Source: Providencia heimbachae ATCC 35613 (GTDB lineage: Bacteria; Pseudomonadota; Gammaproteobacteria; Enterobacterales; Enterobacteriaceae). Taken from it: a stretch of DNA of 64,000 bases. Below, one piece after another: positions 33,058-41,333 of this stretch (within the stretch, counting starts at the first letter, position 1; each line of letters opens with the position of its first letter). The translations under genes and the position numbers were made by a program. The stretch covers positions 43,238 through 107,237 of the forward strand of contig NZ_LXEW01000021.1 in NCBI RefSeq assembly GCF_001655055.1, written 5' to 3'. A model generated the notes under the pieces. The model saw only the letters and a program-made list of their open reading frames with translations, was not told where the DNA came from and did no database searches.

Positions 33058-33354
33058 ATGTTCGAACAACGCGTAAATTCTGACGTACTAACCGTTGCTA
33101 CTGTAAATTCACAAGATCAAGTAACGCAAAAACCGTTACGTGACTCAGTTAAGCAAGCACTGAAGAACTATTTTGCTCAATTAAACAATCAAGATGTTAC
33201 TGATTTATATGAGCTGGTATTGGCTGAGGTAGAGCAGCCTTTGTTGGACATGGTTATGCAATATACCCGTGGAAACCAGACCCGTGCAGCCCTAATGATG
33301 GGTATCAACCGCGGTACTCTGCGCAAGAAACTGAAAAAATACGGCATGAACTAA
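33058..33354 (+). CDS. fis: Nucleoid protein and transcription factor Fis
   Basis: Fis is a 98-residue DNA-bending protein that activates rRNA promoters and aids site-specific recombination. The N-terminal beta-hairpin arm (about 10-26) and the C-terminal helix-turn-helix ([24 protein letters not shown], about 74-98) are nearly identical to E. coli. It is expressed from the dusB promoter and ends before a strong terminator. Confidence 0.99.
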   Translation: MFEQRVNSDVLTVATVNSQDQVTQKPLRDSVKQALKNYFAQLNNQDVTDLYELVLAEVEQPLLDMVMQYTRGNQTRAALMMGINRGTLRKKLKKYGMN

Positions 33355-33382
33355 ACCTAGTCGGTTTATGCAGTGTTTTTAG

Positions 33383-33417
33383 AAGCACTTCCTTGAATAA
33401 AGGAAGTGCTTTTTTGT
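33383..33417 (+). terminator. Intrinsic terminator after fis
   Basis: A perfect 12-bp stem AAGCACTTCCTT / AAGGAAGTGCTT with a 5-base loop is followed by TTTTTG. It terminates the dusB-fis operon. Confidence 0.9.
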
Positions 33418-33514
33418 TCTTTGAATAGCGTACATTTTATGGCTAAAGCCTAAAAAAGGTACAGCAAACCTTCGCTGTACCTTTACAGTTAGCTTTATAA
33501 CAAGGTATGAAAAA

Positions 33515-34762
33515 TTAACGGTATATCGGTAATAAATTAAACTGTGCTAATAGCTGACAAATAATTCCTACAACACCAAAGGCGATAACGGCATAAATTA
33601 ACCCTTTTCCACCCCAGACTTTAAACCTTGATTCTGGAAAACGTTCCCTTACTTTTAATACCATGGCTGCGGGGCAAATAACGGCCCAGATACAGGCTGC
33701 CATTCCAGCGTAAGCTATCGCAATAAGAAAACCATTAGGGAATAACATACAAAGAACTAATGGCGGTACAAAACACAATAATGCGGTCTTCATTCTACCG
33801 GATGAATTATCTTTAAAGTTTAATGAAGCTAGAATGTAATCGAATAACCCAATTGCAACACCTAAGAATGAACAGAATACAGCACTAATCGAAAACCAAA
33901 GTAAAAATGTGGCGATGTGTTTACTGTTAAGTACGGCATAAAGCGATTCTATAAATGCATCTAAGTTACCGCCTTTATTAATAATAGTTAAAAATTCAGG
34001 CCTTGGGAGATTCCCCATTGTGCCTAAAATCCACATAAAATAAAGAACAAGTGCTAATACACATCCAATGATACAGCTTTTAACCACTTTTCTTTCATTC
34101 TCATGATACAGTTTATATAGACTACAGACATTACCATGATACCCAAAAGAGGTAATTGCATATGGAATAACAATAAAGACAAATGGAAGTAGTGATGTAT
34201 TTCCACCCTCAACCGGTGATGTTAATAATAAATCAGTTTTAACGATGAGAAATAAACCTGAAAAAGCCAAAACGAATAATACTATTTTAATAAATAAAAA
34301 TAATGAAGTAAGTCGACTTGCTCCAATTCCACTCCACCAAATACTCGCACCTAGTATTAACGTAAACAATACAAATATAAGCCTTAAATTAATATTATAT
34401 CCGTAAATGACGGCGGCTTCTTTGATAACGGATCCTGCTGCTGAGATGTATGCATATATTAATATATATAAAACAAATATTAGAGCGATATTGGCAAGAT
34501 AGCATGCCCATTTTGGTAATAATTCTTTAGAGATAAAAAAGTAATTTGTTCCTGAACCATATTTCGATATACATTCTAAAATATAGATCCCTGAGTGAAA
34601 CATAAAAAAACAGACAATTAATAAAATTACAACTGAGTTAATAAACCAAGCTCCTGCCATAATAGTGGGTAAGCTAAACATGCCTGCCCCTATCATTGCA
34701 CCGCCTAGCACAAAACCCCCTACCATTATGGAGGGTTCTTTTTTGGCTGCCGAATTGTTCAT
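33515..34762 (-). CDS. tnaB: Low-affinity tryptophan permease TnaB
   Basis: TnaB imports tryptophan for tryptophanase. It belongs to the HAAAP (Mtr/TyrP/TnaB) family with about 11 membrane helices. The N-terminal GGFVLGGAMIGAGMFSLPTIMAGAWF (about 16-41) is characteristic. Starting at MNNSAAKKEP gives 415 residues, the same as E. coli TnaB; the 14-codon upstream reading runs into the intercistronic hairpin. It is 63 bp downstream of tnaA in the tnaCAB operon. Confidence 0.93.
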   Translation of the reverse strand: MNNSAAKKEPSIMVGGFVLGGAMIGAGMFSLPTIMAGAWFINSVVILLIVCFFMFHSGIYILECISKYGSGTNYFFISKELLPKWACYLANIALIFVLYILIYAYISAAGSVIKEAAVIYGYNINLRLIFVLFTLILGASIWWSGIGASRLTSLFLFIKIVLFVLAFSGLFLIVKTDLLLTSPVEGGNTSLLPFVFIVIPYAITSFGYHGNVCSLYKLYHENERKVVKSCIIGCVLALVLYFMWILGTMGNLPRPEFLTIINKGGNLDAFIESLYAVLNSKHIATFLLWFSISAVFCSFLGVAIGLFDYILASLNFKDNSSGRMKTALLCFVPPLVLCMLFPNGFLIAIAYAGMAACIWAVICPAAMVLKVRERFPESRFKVWGGKGLIYAVIAFGVVGIICQLLAQFNLLPIYR

Positions 34763-34788
34763 GGTGCTCACCTTAAAAATAAGGGGAA

Positions 34789-34811
34789 GGTTCCCGCATT
34801 GCACGGGAACC
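34789..34811 (-). terminator. Intercistronic hairpin between tnaA and tnaB
   Basis: A perfect 8-bp stem GGTTCCCG / CGGGAACC with a 7-base loop lies in the 63-bp gap. The U-rich stretch (CTTATTTTT) only begins about 8 bases later on the reverse strand. It may stabilise the tnaA 3' end or reduce tnaB expression rather than stop all transcription. Confidence 0.5.
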
Positions 34812-34825
34812 CGAAGAACTACCGA

Positions 34826-36229
34826 TTATTTGATGGGTTTTAATCTTGCTGTAAAGTGTCTTAATACTGGTGGCTCATACTCAAAATCAAGCCCTTTCAG
34901 TGTCTTGAACTTCTCTTTTAGATCAATCAGAGCATCTGCAATGTAATCCATATGGTCGTTTGTATAAACACGTCTTGCGATTGTTAAGCGCATGAATTCC
35001 ATATCCGCATGTTTTTGTTTTCCTGTTTCTGGGTCACGACCTAATAGGAATGAACCAATTTCAACAGCACGGACACCGGATTCTAAATACAACGCATTAA
35101 TAACAGCTTGAGCTGGGAACTGGTCACCAGGAATGTGCGGAACCAATTTTTTACAGTCAACAAATACGGCGTGACCGCCAGTAGGATACTGAATTGGAAT
35201 ACCTGCTTCACGTAAACGGTCACCTAAATATTTTACTTGGCCAATACGGTAGTGCAGATAGTCTTCGCCAGCCCCTTCTTCTAAACCTTGAACCATCGCC
35301 GCCATATCACGACCGGCTAACCCACCATAAGTTACAAAACCTTCCATTGGTACGCAGCGCTGTCTAGCCAATGTGAAAATTTCTTCGTTATCTCTAATCG
35401 CCACTAACCCACCAATATTCAGTAATGGGTCTTTTTTCGCTGACATGGTTAATGCGTCAGCGTATTTATACATATCAAAAATAACTTGTTTGATTGTTGA
35501 GTTTTTATATTTAGGGTCGCGTTCTTTAATAAAATACGCATTTTCACAGAAACGTGCAGAGTCCATAACAACAAAAATATTATGTTGTTTTGCGATTTCA
35601 TAGACTTCTTTTAAATTAGCCATTGATACAGGCTGACCACCGGCGCTATTACAAGTTACAGTCGAAACAATAGCAACAACGTTTTCTGCACCATGTTCAG
35701 CAATATTATCTTTTAATTTTTGAATATCGAAATCACCTTTCCAATCATCATATGTTTCTGAGTCATAGGCTTTCTCGGTAACAATATTAATTGCTTTACA
35801 TCCGTTTAATTCCACGTGCGCTGCGGTTGTATCAAAGTGGAAGTTAGAGATAAAGACAGGTTTCTTCGCACCACCTTGATCTTTTTTAACTTTCAACAGA
35901 ACTGGGAACAGCATATTTTCTGCTCCACGACCTTGGTGAGCAGGAATGACATAATCGTAGTCAAACATCTCTTTAACTTTATCTTTTAAATCATAATAGT
36001 TACGAGATCCTGCATAAGCTTCATCACCGGTGATCATTGCCGCCCATTGGCGATCACTCATTGCGTTGGTGCCTGAGTCAGTCAATAAATCAATATATAC
36101 CGCACTGCTTGGTAATAAAAATGGGTTATATCCTGCTTCTTTTAATGCAACTTCACGCTCTTCTCTTGAAGGAATACGGATATTTTCTACCATTTTAATA
36201 CGGAACGGTTCTACGATTCTTTTAGCCAT
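34826..36229 (-). CDS. tnaA: Tryptophanase TnaA
   Basis: TnaA is the PLP enzyme that splits L-tryptophan into indole, pyruvate and ammonia. It has 467 residues and the sequence closely resembles Proteus vulgaris tryptophanase. The PLP lysine is Lys266 in [13 protein letters not shown], as numbered in P. vulgaris. The motifs [31 protein letters not shown] and [14 protein letters not shown] are conserved. Its start follows AAAGG at suitable spacing. It is preceded by a tnaC leader peptide and a CRP-like site, so it is tryptophan-induced and catabolite-controlled. Confidence 0.98.
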   Translation of the reverse strand: MAKRIVEPFRIKMVENIRIPSREEREVALKEAGYNPFLLPSSAVYIDLLTDSGTNAMSDRQWAAMITGDEAYAGSRNYYDLKDKVKEMFDYDYVIPAHQGRGAENMLFPVLLKVKKDQGGAKKPVFISNFHFDTTAAHVELNGCKAINIVTEKAYDSETYDDWKGDFDIQKLKDNIAEHGAENVVAIVSTVTCNSAGGQPVSMANLKEVYEIAKQHNIFVVMDSARFCENAYFIKERDPKYKNSTIKQVIFDMYKYADALTMSAKKDPLLNIGGLVAIRDNEEIFTLARQRCVPMEGFVTYGGLAGRDMAAMVQGLEEGAGEDYLHYRIGQVKYLGDRLREAGIPIQYPTGGHAVFVDCKKLVPHIPGDQFPAQAVINALYLESGVRAVEIGSFLLGRDPETGKQKHADMEFMRLTIARRVYTNDHMDYIADALIDLKEKFKTLKGLDFEYEPPVLRHFTARLKPIK

Positions 36230-36324
36230 GATAATACCTTTAATTTTTCATTAAATAATAAATATAGAAATTCGAACTTATAAAAAATAAGCTAACAAAT
36301 TATTGAATTGGAAAAATAGAAGGA

Positions 36325-36426
36325 TTATTTATTTGGAAAAAAGAAGGCTAAAGAAATGTCAATATTGAACCATTTCTTCATATAGAAGAAACACCTTGAT
36401 ATGAGTACTTCACTTAACAGAAACAT
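36325..36426 (-). CDS. tnaC: Tryptophanase leader peptide TnaC (33 residues)
   Basis: A 33-codon gene 95 bp before tnaA encodes a peptide containing KKWFNID (residues 17-23) and ending AFFFPNK. Trp19 and Pro31 are 12 residues apart, the same spacing as the essential Trp12 and Pro24 of E. coli TnaC. The extra two residues after Pro resemble the P. vulgaris leader, which ends in PKK. An AGGAG ribosome binding site precedes the ATG. In known systems free tryptophan stalls the ribosome at the end of tnaC, blocking Rho access. The spacer after the stop is pyrimidine-rich, as expected for Rho loading. Confidence 0.93.
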   Translation of the reverse strand: MFLLSEVLISRCFFYMKKWFNIDISLAFFFPNK

Positions 36427-36701
36427 ACTATGACTCCTATCAGTAAGGAATTAGTACAACCATTGGCATTATGTATATAACAGTTCGATTTTTAAATTAA
36501 CTGGTATTGTCATGTAATAATACCTATATCACACAATTATTGTTTTTAACTATAACAGTTTGACGCATGTCACAAGATTAATTGTTTTAAAAAAATCAAG
36601 TACATAAATTAAATTTAATGAATAAATTAGAGGAAGATAAATAGCTAGTCTTATAATTTAACTAATTAATTTAACTTATAACAACAAATGACTAACCTAA
36701 A
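36427..36701. other. tna promoter region
   Basis: This AT-rich stretch upstream of tnaC contains the CRP-like site annotated separately. A -10-like TATTAT on the reverse strand (36517-36522) lies at a distance suiting CRP activation, but no good -35 is visible. No further gene is seen here. Confidence 0.5.
36559..36574 (-). promoter_or_regulatory. Putative CRP site upstream of tnaC
   Basis: On the reverse strand the site reads TGTGACATGCGTCAAA. The left half-site TGTGA is perfect, the spacing is 6, and the right half TCAAA differs from TCACA at one position. It lies about 140 bp before tnaC. E. coli and P. vulgaris tna operons are CRP-dependent, which supports the call. Confidence 0.65.
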
Positions 36702-36734
36702 TAAATAAAGCTCCAACTAGGAGCTTTATTTATC
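36702..36734 (-). terminator. Terminator of the lipoprotein gene cluster
   Basis: A perfect 11-bp inverted repeat AATAAAGCTCC / GGAGCTTTATT with a 5-base loop lies about 20 bp after the DUF799 lipoprotein stop. A/U flanks on both sides make it work in both directions. Confidence 0.8.
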
Positions 36735-36753
36735 AGTATCGCTAACTTAATAG

Positions 36754-37410
36754 CTACTGCGCATCTTTACCATATTTAGGCGATCTTGGACCATAAAGAA
36801 TGCCATTAGGTTTTCCTGCAGATAATAGTCTTACACTTGTTATACCCGCGATCCCATAACTTTTGTCTGTCATTGTATCTGCAATTTGGTTAACTACCGC
36901 AGACACGAGCACACCAATAATCCCATTTGATGACGAATTATTTTCAGTACTTGAAGCTGTCGCTGATCCGCTCCACAGCAAAGCCCCTGTACGTGAGTCT
37001 ACAAGCTTCGCATTAGCCGTCACCCGAGTATCACTCGCAATCACCTGATAACTGGTTCCATACTCTGTAATATCTAAATAAAGGACTGCATCATTACCAA
37101 ATATTTCATATAACTTAGCCGGAGGTACCGCTTGAATATCCCCCGCGTTCGTCATCCCATTTTGTTTAAACGTTTCTTCAACAACAGCGACAGGAAAAAC
37201 ATAATAACCCGCTTCAGCTAGAGGTAATGCAGTTTGAGATAGCAGGCCATGGCTAGCTTGTACCTCTGGTGTACTATTTTGAGGTAACAAAACAAGAATG
37301 CTTTTAGGCTTACTTTGGTTAAAGGCACTATAATCCACTTTCGTCGGCTGCGCACACCCGGATAATAACCACGCTATAACTAAGCTACTCATAATCATTA
37401 TGCGTTTCAT
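36754..37410 (-). CDS. DUF799 (GNA1162-type) lipoprotein
   Basis: A 218-residue outer-envelope lipoprotein. The signal peptide ends in a lipobox (LLSGC, Cys19). The remainder resembles the DUF799/GNA1162 family, with the PKSILVLLPQNSTPEV strand and LYEIFGNDAVLYLDITEYGTSYQV. Structures in this family resemble the periplasmic TolB N-domain fold, but the function is unknown. It overlaps the preceding DUF4810 gene by 4 bases and forms a three-lipoprotein operon with a CsgG-like protein, suggesting an outer-membrane assembly. Confidence 0.85.
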   Translation of the reverse strand: MKRIMIMSSLVIAWLLSGCAQPTKVDYSAFNQSKPKSILVLLPQNSTPEVQASHGLLSQTALPLAEAGYYVFPVAVVEETFKQNGMTNAGDIQAVPPAKLYEIFGNDAVLYLDITEYGTSYQVIASDTRVTANAKLVDSRTGALLWSGSATASSTENNSSSNGIIGVLVSAVVNQIADTMTDKSYGIAGITSVRLLSAGKPNGILYGPRSPKYGKDAQ

Positions 37411-37763
37411 TTTATTTTCCCTTTATTTTTCATTAGAAAATCCATGTAAGTAGCAGATTCCGGATACAAGGCCTTCTCTGTATTAAATTCAGCCATTGCT
37501 AAGTCGATTGCACCTGTCGTTGAATATAATAAGCCTAGATGAGCATGCAGCCCCGGTGGTACAGCAAGCCCTTTTGCTTTACCCGTTTCAATATTTTTTT
37601 TCAGTACTTCAATTTGTTCTTGTGGGCTTGTATCTGTTTGCTGATAATATTGATATACCGTTGTTTGGTAACCGTCCCAGTTATATAAAGGTTTAGGTTC
37701 ACTCACACAGCCATTTAATAAAATAGCCCCTGCAATAATTAGCAGTAATTTCATTTTCATCAT
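37407..37763 (-). CDS. DUF4810 lipoprotein
   Basis: A 118-residue lipoprotein. The lipobox LLNGC puts the acylated cysteine at about residue 19. The mature part has the DUF4810 pattern PLYNWDGYQTTVYQYYQQ and a TPR-like helical remainder (AHLGLLYSTTGAIDLAMAEFNTEKALYP). It lies 6 bp after the CsgG-like gene and overlaps the DUF799 gene. The family is almost always found between these two partners; its biochemical role is not known. Confidence 0.85.
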   Translation of the reverse strand: MMKMKLLLIIAGAILLNGCVSEPKPLYNWDGYQTTVYQYYQQTDTSPQEQIEVLKKNIETGKAKGLAVPPGLHAHLGLLYSTTGAIDLAMAEFNTEKALYPESATYMDFLMKNKGKIK

Positions 37764-37769
37764 ATTCCC

Positions 37770-38444
37770 TTATTTCGCAGGCTGCCAAGCGCCACTTTCC
37801 ACGCCTGTTACCAAATTATTTACCGCTTCTCTAATTGCTAAATCTAAAACTTTACCATTCAACGTGGAGTCATAACTTGCAGTTCCACCAAAGCCAATAA
37901 CTTCCCTATTTGATAATTCATATTCACCAGCACCTTGGGAAGAAAATACAACTTCTGATGTTTGTACATTAACAACATTTAAATTTACTTTAGCATAGGC
38001 TATTTGCGATTTTCCGCGGCCTAAAATGCCAAATAATTGGCGATCACCAACTTCTTTACGTCCAAACTCAGTCACATCGCCAGTAATAACGTAAGTGGCG
38101 CCTTTTAATTGTTGAGTTTGGCCTTTAATACCCGCTTCTTCTTTTAATTCCTGCATATTGGTACGGTCTAATACATTAAATCGACCTGTTTGCTGTAAAT
38201 GTGTCATTAATATTGTTTTTGATTGGTTTCCTAGACGATCAACACCATCGGAAAAGATCCCGTTCATATAACTGGAACGATTATCAAATTTTCCAATTGA
38301 TATTGGGCTTTTAGGACCTGAATAGTTTGTATTGTATGTCGCAACTTTTTCAACCGCGAGCGAACGAGACGATTCACTGGCACAACCACTTAGTAATGCA
38401 CTTGCAATAAAAACAGATGCAACACTGATTTTTGATATATTCAT
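37770..38444 (-). CDS. CsgG/HfaB-family lipoprotein
   Basis: A 224-residue lipoprotein of the CsgG family. CsgG forms the outer-membrane pore for curli secretion, but this protein is shorter and no csg genes are near. The lipobox is LLSGC (Cys21). The CsgG-like core has ISIGKFDNRSSY, LQQTGRFNVLDRTNMQELKEEAGIKG and GATYVITGDVTEFG. Whether it forms a pore is unknown. It is the first gene of the lipoprotein trio and is preceded by a long AT-rich region likely to contain its promoter. Confidence 0.88.
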   Translation of the reverse strand: MNISKISVASVFIASALLSGCASESSRSLAVEKVATYNTNYSGPKSPISIGKFDNRSSYMNGIFSDGVDRLGNQSKTILMTHLQQTGRFNVLDRTNMQELKEEAGIKGQTQQLKGATYVITGDVTEFGRKEVGDRQLFGILGRGKSQIAYAKVNLNVVNVQTSEVVFSSQGAGEYELSNREVIGFGGTASYDSTLNGKVLDLAIREAVNNLVTGVESGAWQPAK

Positions 38445-38844
38445 TTAGCATTCTCAATTAAATTTATTTTTTGATAATAATTATTACAAATACATTTTGC
38501 ATCAAATAAGAATAATGGTCTAGAAAATATTAGTAATTACCCCTATCAGTAACACCCTCTAGCATACTGATTATATTAATTAGTTCTTAATATTAATTCA
38601 CATAATAACTAAGGTTTACTAATTATGGCTTATTTAAAATATTGGCACTTGATCTTTATTCAAAAAACAGCCCAAATAAATTTTACATCACAATTACATT
38701 ATCTCTACATTAATAATTTTATTTTAATTTAATTTACCTTCGATCTATAATTAAATAGTATATAGATTAAAAATACAAAAAAAGTATATTTAATAATTAA
38801 ATATACTTTTTTACAGAGATATTTAATATATTCTGAAATATTTT
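38445..38844. other. Very AT-rich intergenic region
   Basis: These 400 bases between two reverse-strand genes have very low GC and no coding signal. They probably contain the promoter of the CsgG-like operon and the end of the ycgJ-like transcript. Part is an A/T-rich inverted-repeat-like stretch (about 38760-38815), but no clear terminator was found. Confidence 0.5.
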
Positions 38845-39198
38845 TTACTCACCAAATAATATTTCTGTGTATTTTTTAGACACTTTGCTTCGTTGCCCAT
38901 TCTCAAAATAGCGATCTACATGACATTTTTTCTCTTGAATATCACAAAAAATACCATTTGCAAATGTCATCTGTGTTTTATCAAAATCACCAGCCAACTT
39001 AATGTTACTCGCCTGCTTTTCGCCGATATATTTTTTAGTCAGCTCAATAGATACACCGTCTTTACCACTAACACACAGGTACTTATCACATAGCACATTC
39101 TTTTCAGGTGATTTTAAAGCAGGAGCTGTTTTCGCCATTGCGAGCATGGGAGAGATAACGATTGCGATCCCAAAAGCAAGTAATGTACTCTTTTTCAT
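38845..39198 (-). CDS. YcgJ-like (Fels-1 prophage-type) secreted protein
   Basis: A 117-residue protein with a cleavable signal peptide (about 1-22, ending AMA before KTAPA). The mature part has four cysteines in two pairs (CDKYLC and CDIQEKKC), suggesting two disulfides in the periplasm. The pattern DGVSIELTKKYIGEK...FANGIFCDIQEKKCHVDRYF...SKKYTEILFG recalls the YcgJ/Fels-1 prophage protein family as remembered. No function is known for that family. It is a single gene with no co-transcribed neighbour. Confidence 0.65.
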   Translation of the reverse strand: MKKSTLLAFGIAIVISPMLAMAKTAPALKSPEKNVLCDKYLCVSGKDGVSIELTKKYIGEKQASNIKLAGDFDKTQMTFANGIFCDIQEKKCHVDRYFENGQRSKVSKKYTEILFGE

Positions 39199-39535
39199 AT
39201 AAATTCCTTAATCTAAATAATAAAAATAAAACTATCTATACGGTAACTTTAGACTACTCTTTCGTATTTTCATTTCACCCATAGTATTTAATTACAGAGT
39301 ATTCCGAATACTAAAAGCGAAGATAACAACTTTAAAAATTTACCCTCCAGAGCTTAGTCACCTCCTTATTTCTTGCACAAAATATCCATTTTCTGCATTA
39401 ATTTAACCATTTGTTAACATAATTGATTGTACTTTCGATTAGAAAAGATAAGTGTAGTTAATGCCATTTTGAACCAATAAAAATACTACCTGCAATTTCA
39501 AAAGGTATTAAACGCTCACGAGAAGAGAGTTATTT
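39199..39535. other. Divergent intergenic region
   Basis: This stretch of about 337 bases lies between the ycgJ-like gene (reverse) and the MFS transporter gene (forward). Both promoters must lie here. An AGAAGAGAG ribosome binding site precedes the transporter start. No repeat or RNA structure stands out. Confidence 0.5.
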
Positions 39536-40825
39536 ATGACGACACAACCTATCGCTGTTAAATCATTTAGATCAACGAAAACGACATCTAAAGTTTTACT
39601 TATTTGCTGGATGAGCATTTTATTTGAAGGTTATGACGTCGGTGTTATGGGCGCAGTGCTCCCCACGCTTGCTGAATATAAACAATGGGATCTATCACCT
39701 TTAGAGCTTGGTGCTTTAAGTAGTTACGCCCTCGTAGGTATGTTTTTTGGGGCATTTATTATTGGCACATTGAGCGAATTATATGGTCGACGCCGTATGC
39801 TGTTAGCCTGTGTGTCTCTTTTTTCATTAACGATGTTAGGGGCAGCTTTTGCGCCAACACCTTGGATTTTTGGCTTAATGCGCTTTATTGGTGGCATCGG
39901 ATTGGGAGGGGTCATCCCCGTAGCGGCAGCACTTACAATAGAATATTCCCCCGCAGAAAAACGCTCTTTTAATTATGGAATTATGTATTCCGGCTATTCA
40001 CTTGGCATTTTAAGTGCAGCTCTCGTCGCAATGTGGCTGCTTGAACAATTTGGATGGCGAAGTGTCATTGCTTTTGGTGCAATACCTTTATTATTAATAT
40101 GGCCTATGGCGCGTATTTTACCGGAATCCTTAGAATATTTATCTCATAAAGGTTTGCATAGTCAGGCGAATAAGTTAGCCGATAAATTAGATATTCATTA
40201 TCAACCGTCAATTGAACAACAACAGAAATCACAAAGCATAAAAGAAATTATCGCCGTGGTATTTGCAAAAAAACATTTACGTGCAACGGCTTGCTTTTGG
40301 ATAGCACTATTTTGTGGCATGTTGCTGGTTTATGGGTTAAATACTTGGCTGCCATCCATCATGAGAAAGGAAGGATATAATCTAGGTTCAAGTCTAACCT
40401 TCTTGATTGTATTCAGCTTAGCCTCTGCCATAGGCGGGTTATTTTTAGGAAAAATTGCAGACAAATATGGTGTGCGTAATTCAGTCGCCTTTTTCTTTTT
40501 ACTTGGCGCAATCGGTGTCGGCTGTTTAATATTTAAACAAAACATCTATATGAATTACATACTGGTCGCTTTTGCGGGTATTGGCAGTATTTCCGCGGCA
40601 TTAATTCTCACTGGATATATTGCAAACTATTACCCGTCGAATGCAAGAGCTTCAGCCACGGGATGGGCTTTAAGTTTTTCGCGTATTGGTGCAATGACAG
40701 GTCCTATGTTTGGGGCTTATATTGCCAGCTTAGGTATTGCCACTAGTTGGAATTTTATTGCATTTGCTGTTGTTGCGGTTATTGCAGCAACTGCAGTCAT
40801 TATGCTCCCAGCAAATCGTCATTAA
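39536..40825 (+). CDS. MFS transporter, aromatic acid:H+ symporter type
   Basis: A 429-residue, 12-helix MFS permease of the AAHS (BenK/PcaK/MhpT) type, which imports aromatic acids with protons. Family hallmarks are the first-helix FEGYDVGVMGAVLPTL (the DG(x)D-like region, about 31-46) and loop 2-3 motif GTLSELYGRRRMLL (about 76-90). The second-half motif LGKIADKYGVRNS is also present. The substrate is not evident. It is followed by a hairpin and then by the hutC-type regulator in the same direction, so a role in importing an aromatic or imidazole acid is possible but unproven. Confidence 0.85.
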   Translation: MTTQPIAVKSFRSTKTTSKVLLICWMSILFEGYDVGVMGAVLPTLAEYKQWDLSPLELGALSSYALVGMFFGAFIIGTLSELYGRRRMLLACVSLFSLTMLGAAFAPTPWIFGLMRFIGGIGLGGVIPVAAALTIEYSPAEKRSFNYGIMYSGYSLGILSAALVAMWLLEQFGWRSVIAFGAIPLLLIWPMARILPESLEYLSHKGLHSQANKLADKLDIHYQPSIEQQQKSQSIKEIIAVVFAKKHLRATACFWIALFCGMLLVYGLNTWLPSIMRKEGYNLGSSLTFLIVFSLASAIGGLFLGKIADKYGVRNSVAFFFLLGAIGVGCLIFKQNIYMNYILVAFAGIGSISAALILTGYIANYYPSNARASATGWALSFSRIGAMTGPMFGAYIASLGIATSWNFIAFAVVAVIAATAVIMLPANRH

Positions 40826-41333
40826 AATGGTAATATAAGTCAGATAAATGGGGTAAATAACAATTTACGCCATTTACTTTACTGCCTTTAAAATCATCAA
40901 TTTTGAAAAAATATCTTATCTGACATTCTCTATCTTGCCATTCCAATCGAGTTACCTTCAACTAACGGTACTGGCTCAATCTGATATCAACACACTAAGC
41001 GCTCATCAATAGCTTATTTTATGAAGTAAATTTAACATCATAATAATAAATAAAGGTATATAGCCCTAGAGAAACCTATCTTATAATAATGAAATTGAGA
41101 CACTTACTGTCTATATTTTTAGCATATAAATAAAATGATAAATCTAATGTTATTCTTATATACTTCCAGTAAATTGATTTTCTTATCAGCACTTAAAATC
41201 GATAGGGATAAAAACTGTTGCCTACTAGTAAAGCAAATTATTACTGATAAACTTGCCTTCGATATACATGACGTGATTAAAGGTAATAAATCTTTGTTTA
41301 ATCTACTTTTAACAATAATTTTGAATAAAAACG
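40826..41333. other. Intergenic region between the MFS gene and hutC
   Basis: About 500 AT-rich bases. They start with the MFS terminator hairpin and contain the hutC promoter. Two motifs resembling the putative HutC operator occur (TATATAC at 41157-41163 and GATATACAT at 41261-41269), so autoregulation is possible. A 73-codon open frame overlapping the hutC start has no coding features. Confidence 0.5.
40845..40885 (+). terminator. Hairpin after the MFS transporter gene
   Basis: The nearly perfect inverted repeat TAAATGG-N-GTAAAT / ATTTAC-N-CCATTTA has a 4-base loop and is followed by CTTTACTGCCTTT. It lies 20 bp after the MFS stop and is a likely terminator, with a moderate U-tract. Confidence 0.6.

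Noticed and set aside
34763..34804. Longer start for TnaB
   Set aside because: The extra 14 codons run through the intercistronic hairpin, and the shorter form has the exact length of E. coli TnaB.
37770..38444. CsgG-like gene as part of a curli operon
   Set aside because: No csgA, csgB, csgE or csgF is present, and the neighbours are DUF4810 and DUF799 lipoproteins, which define a different conserved cluster.
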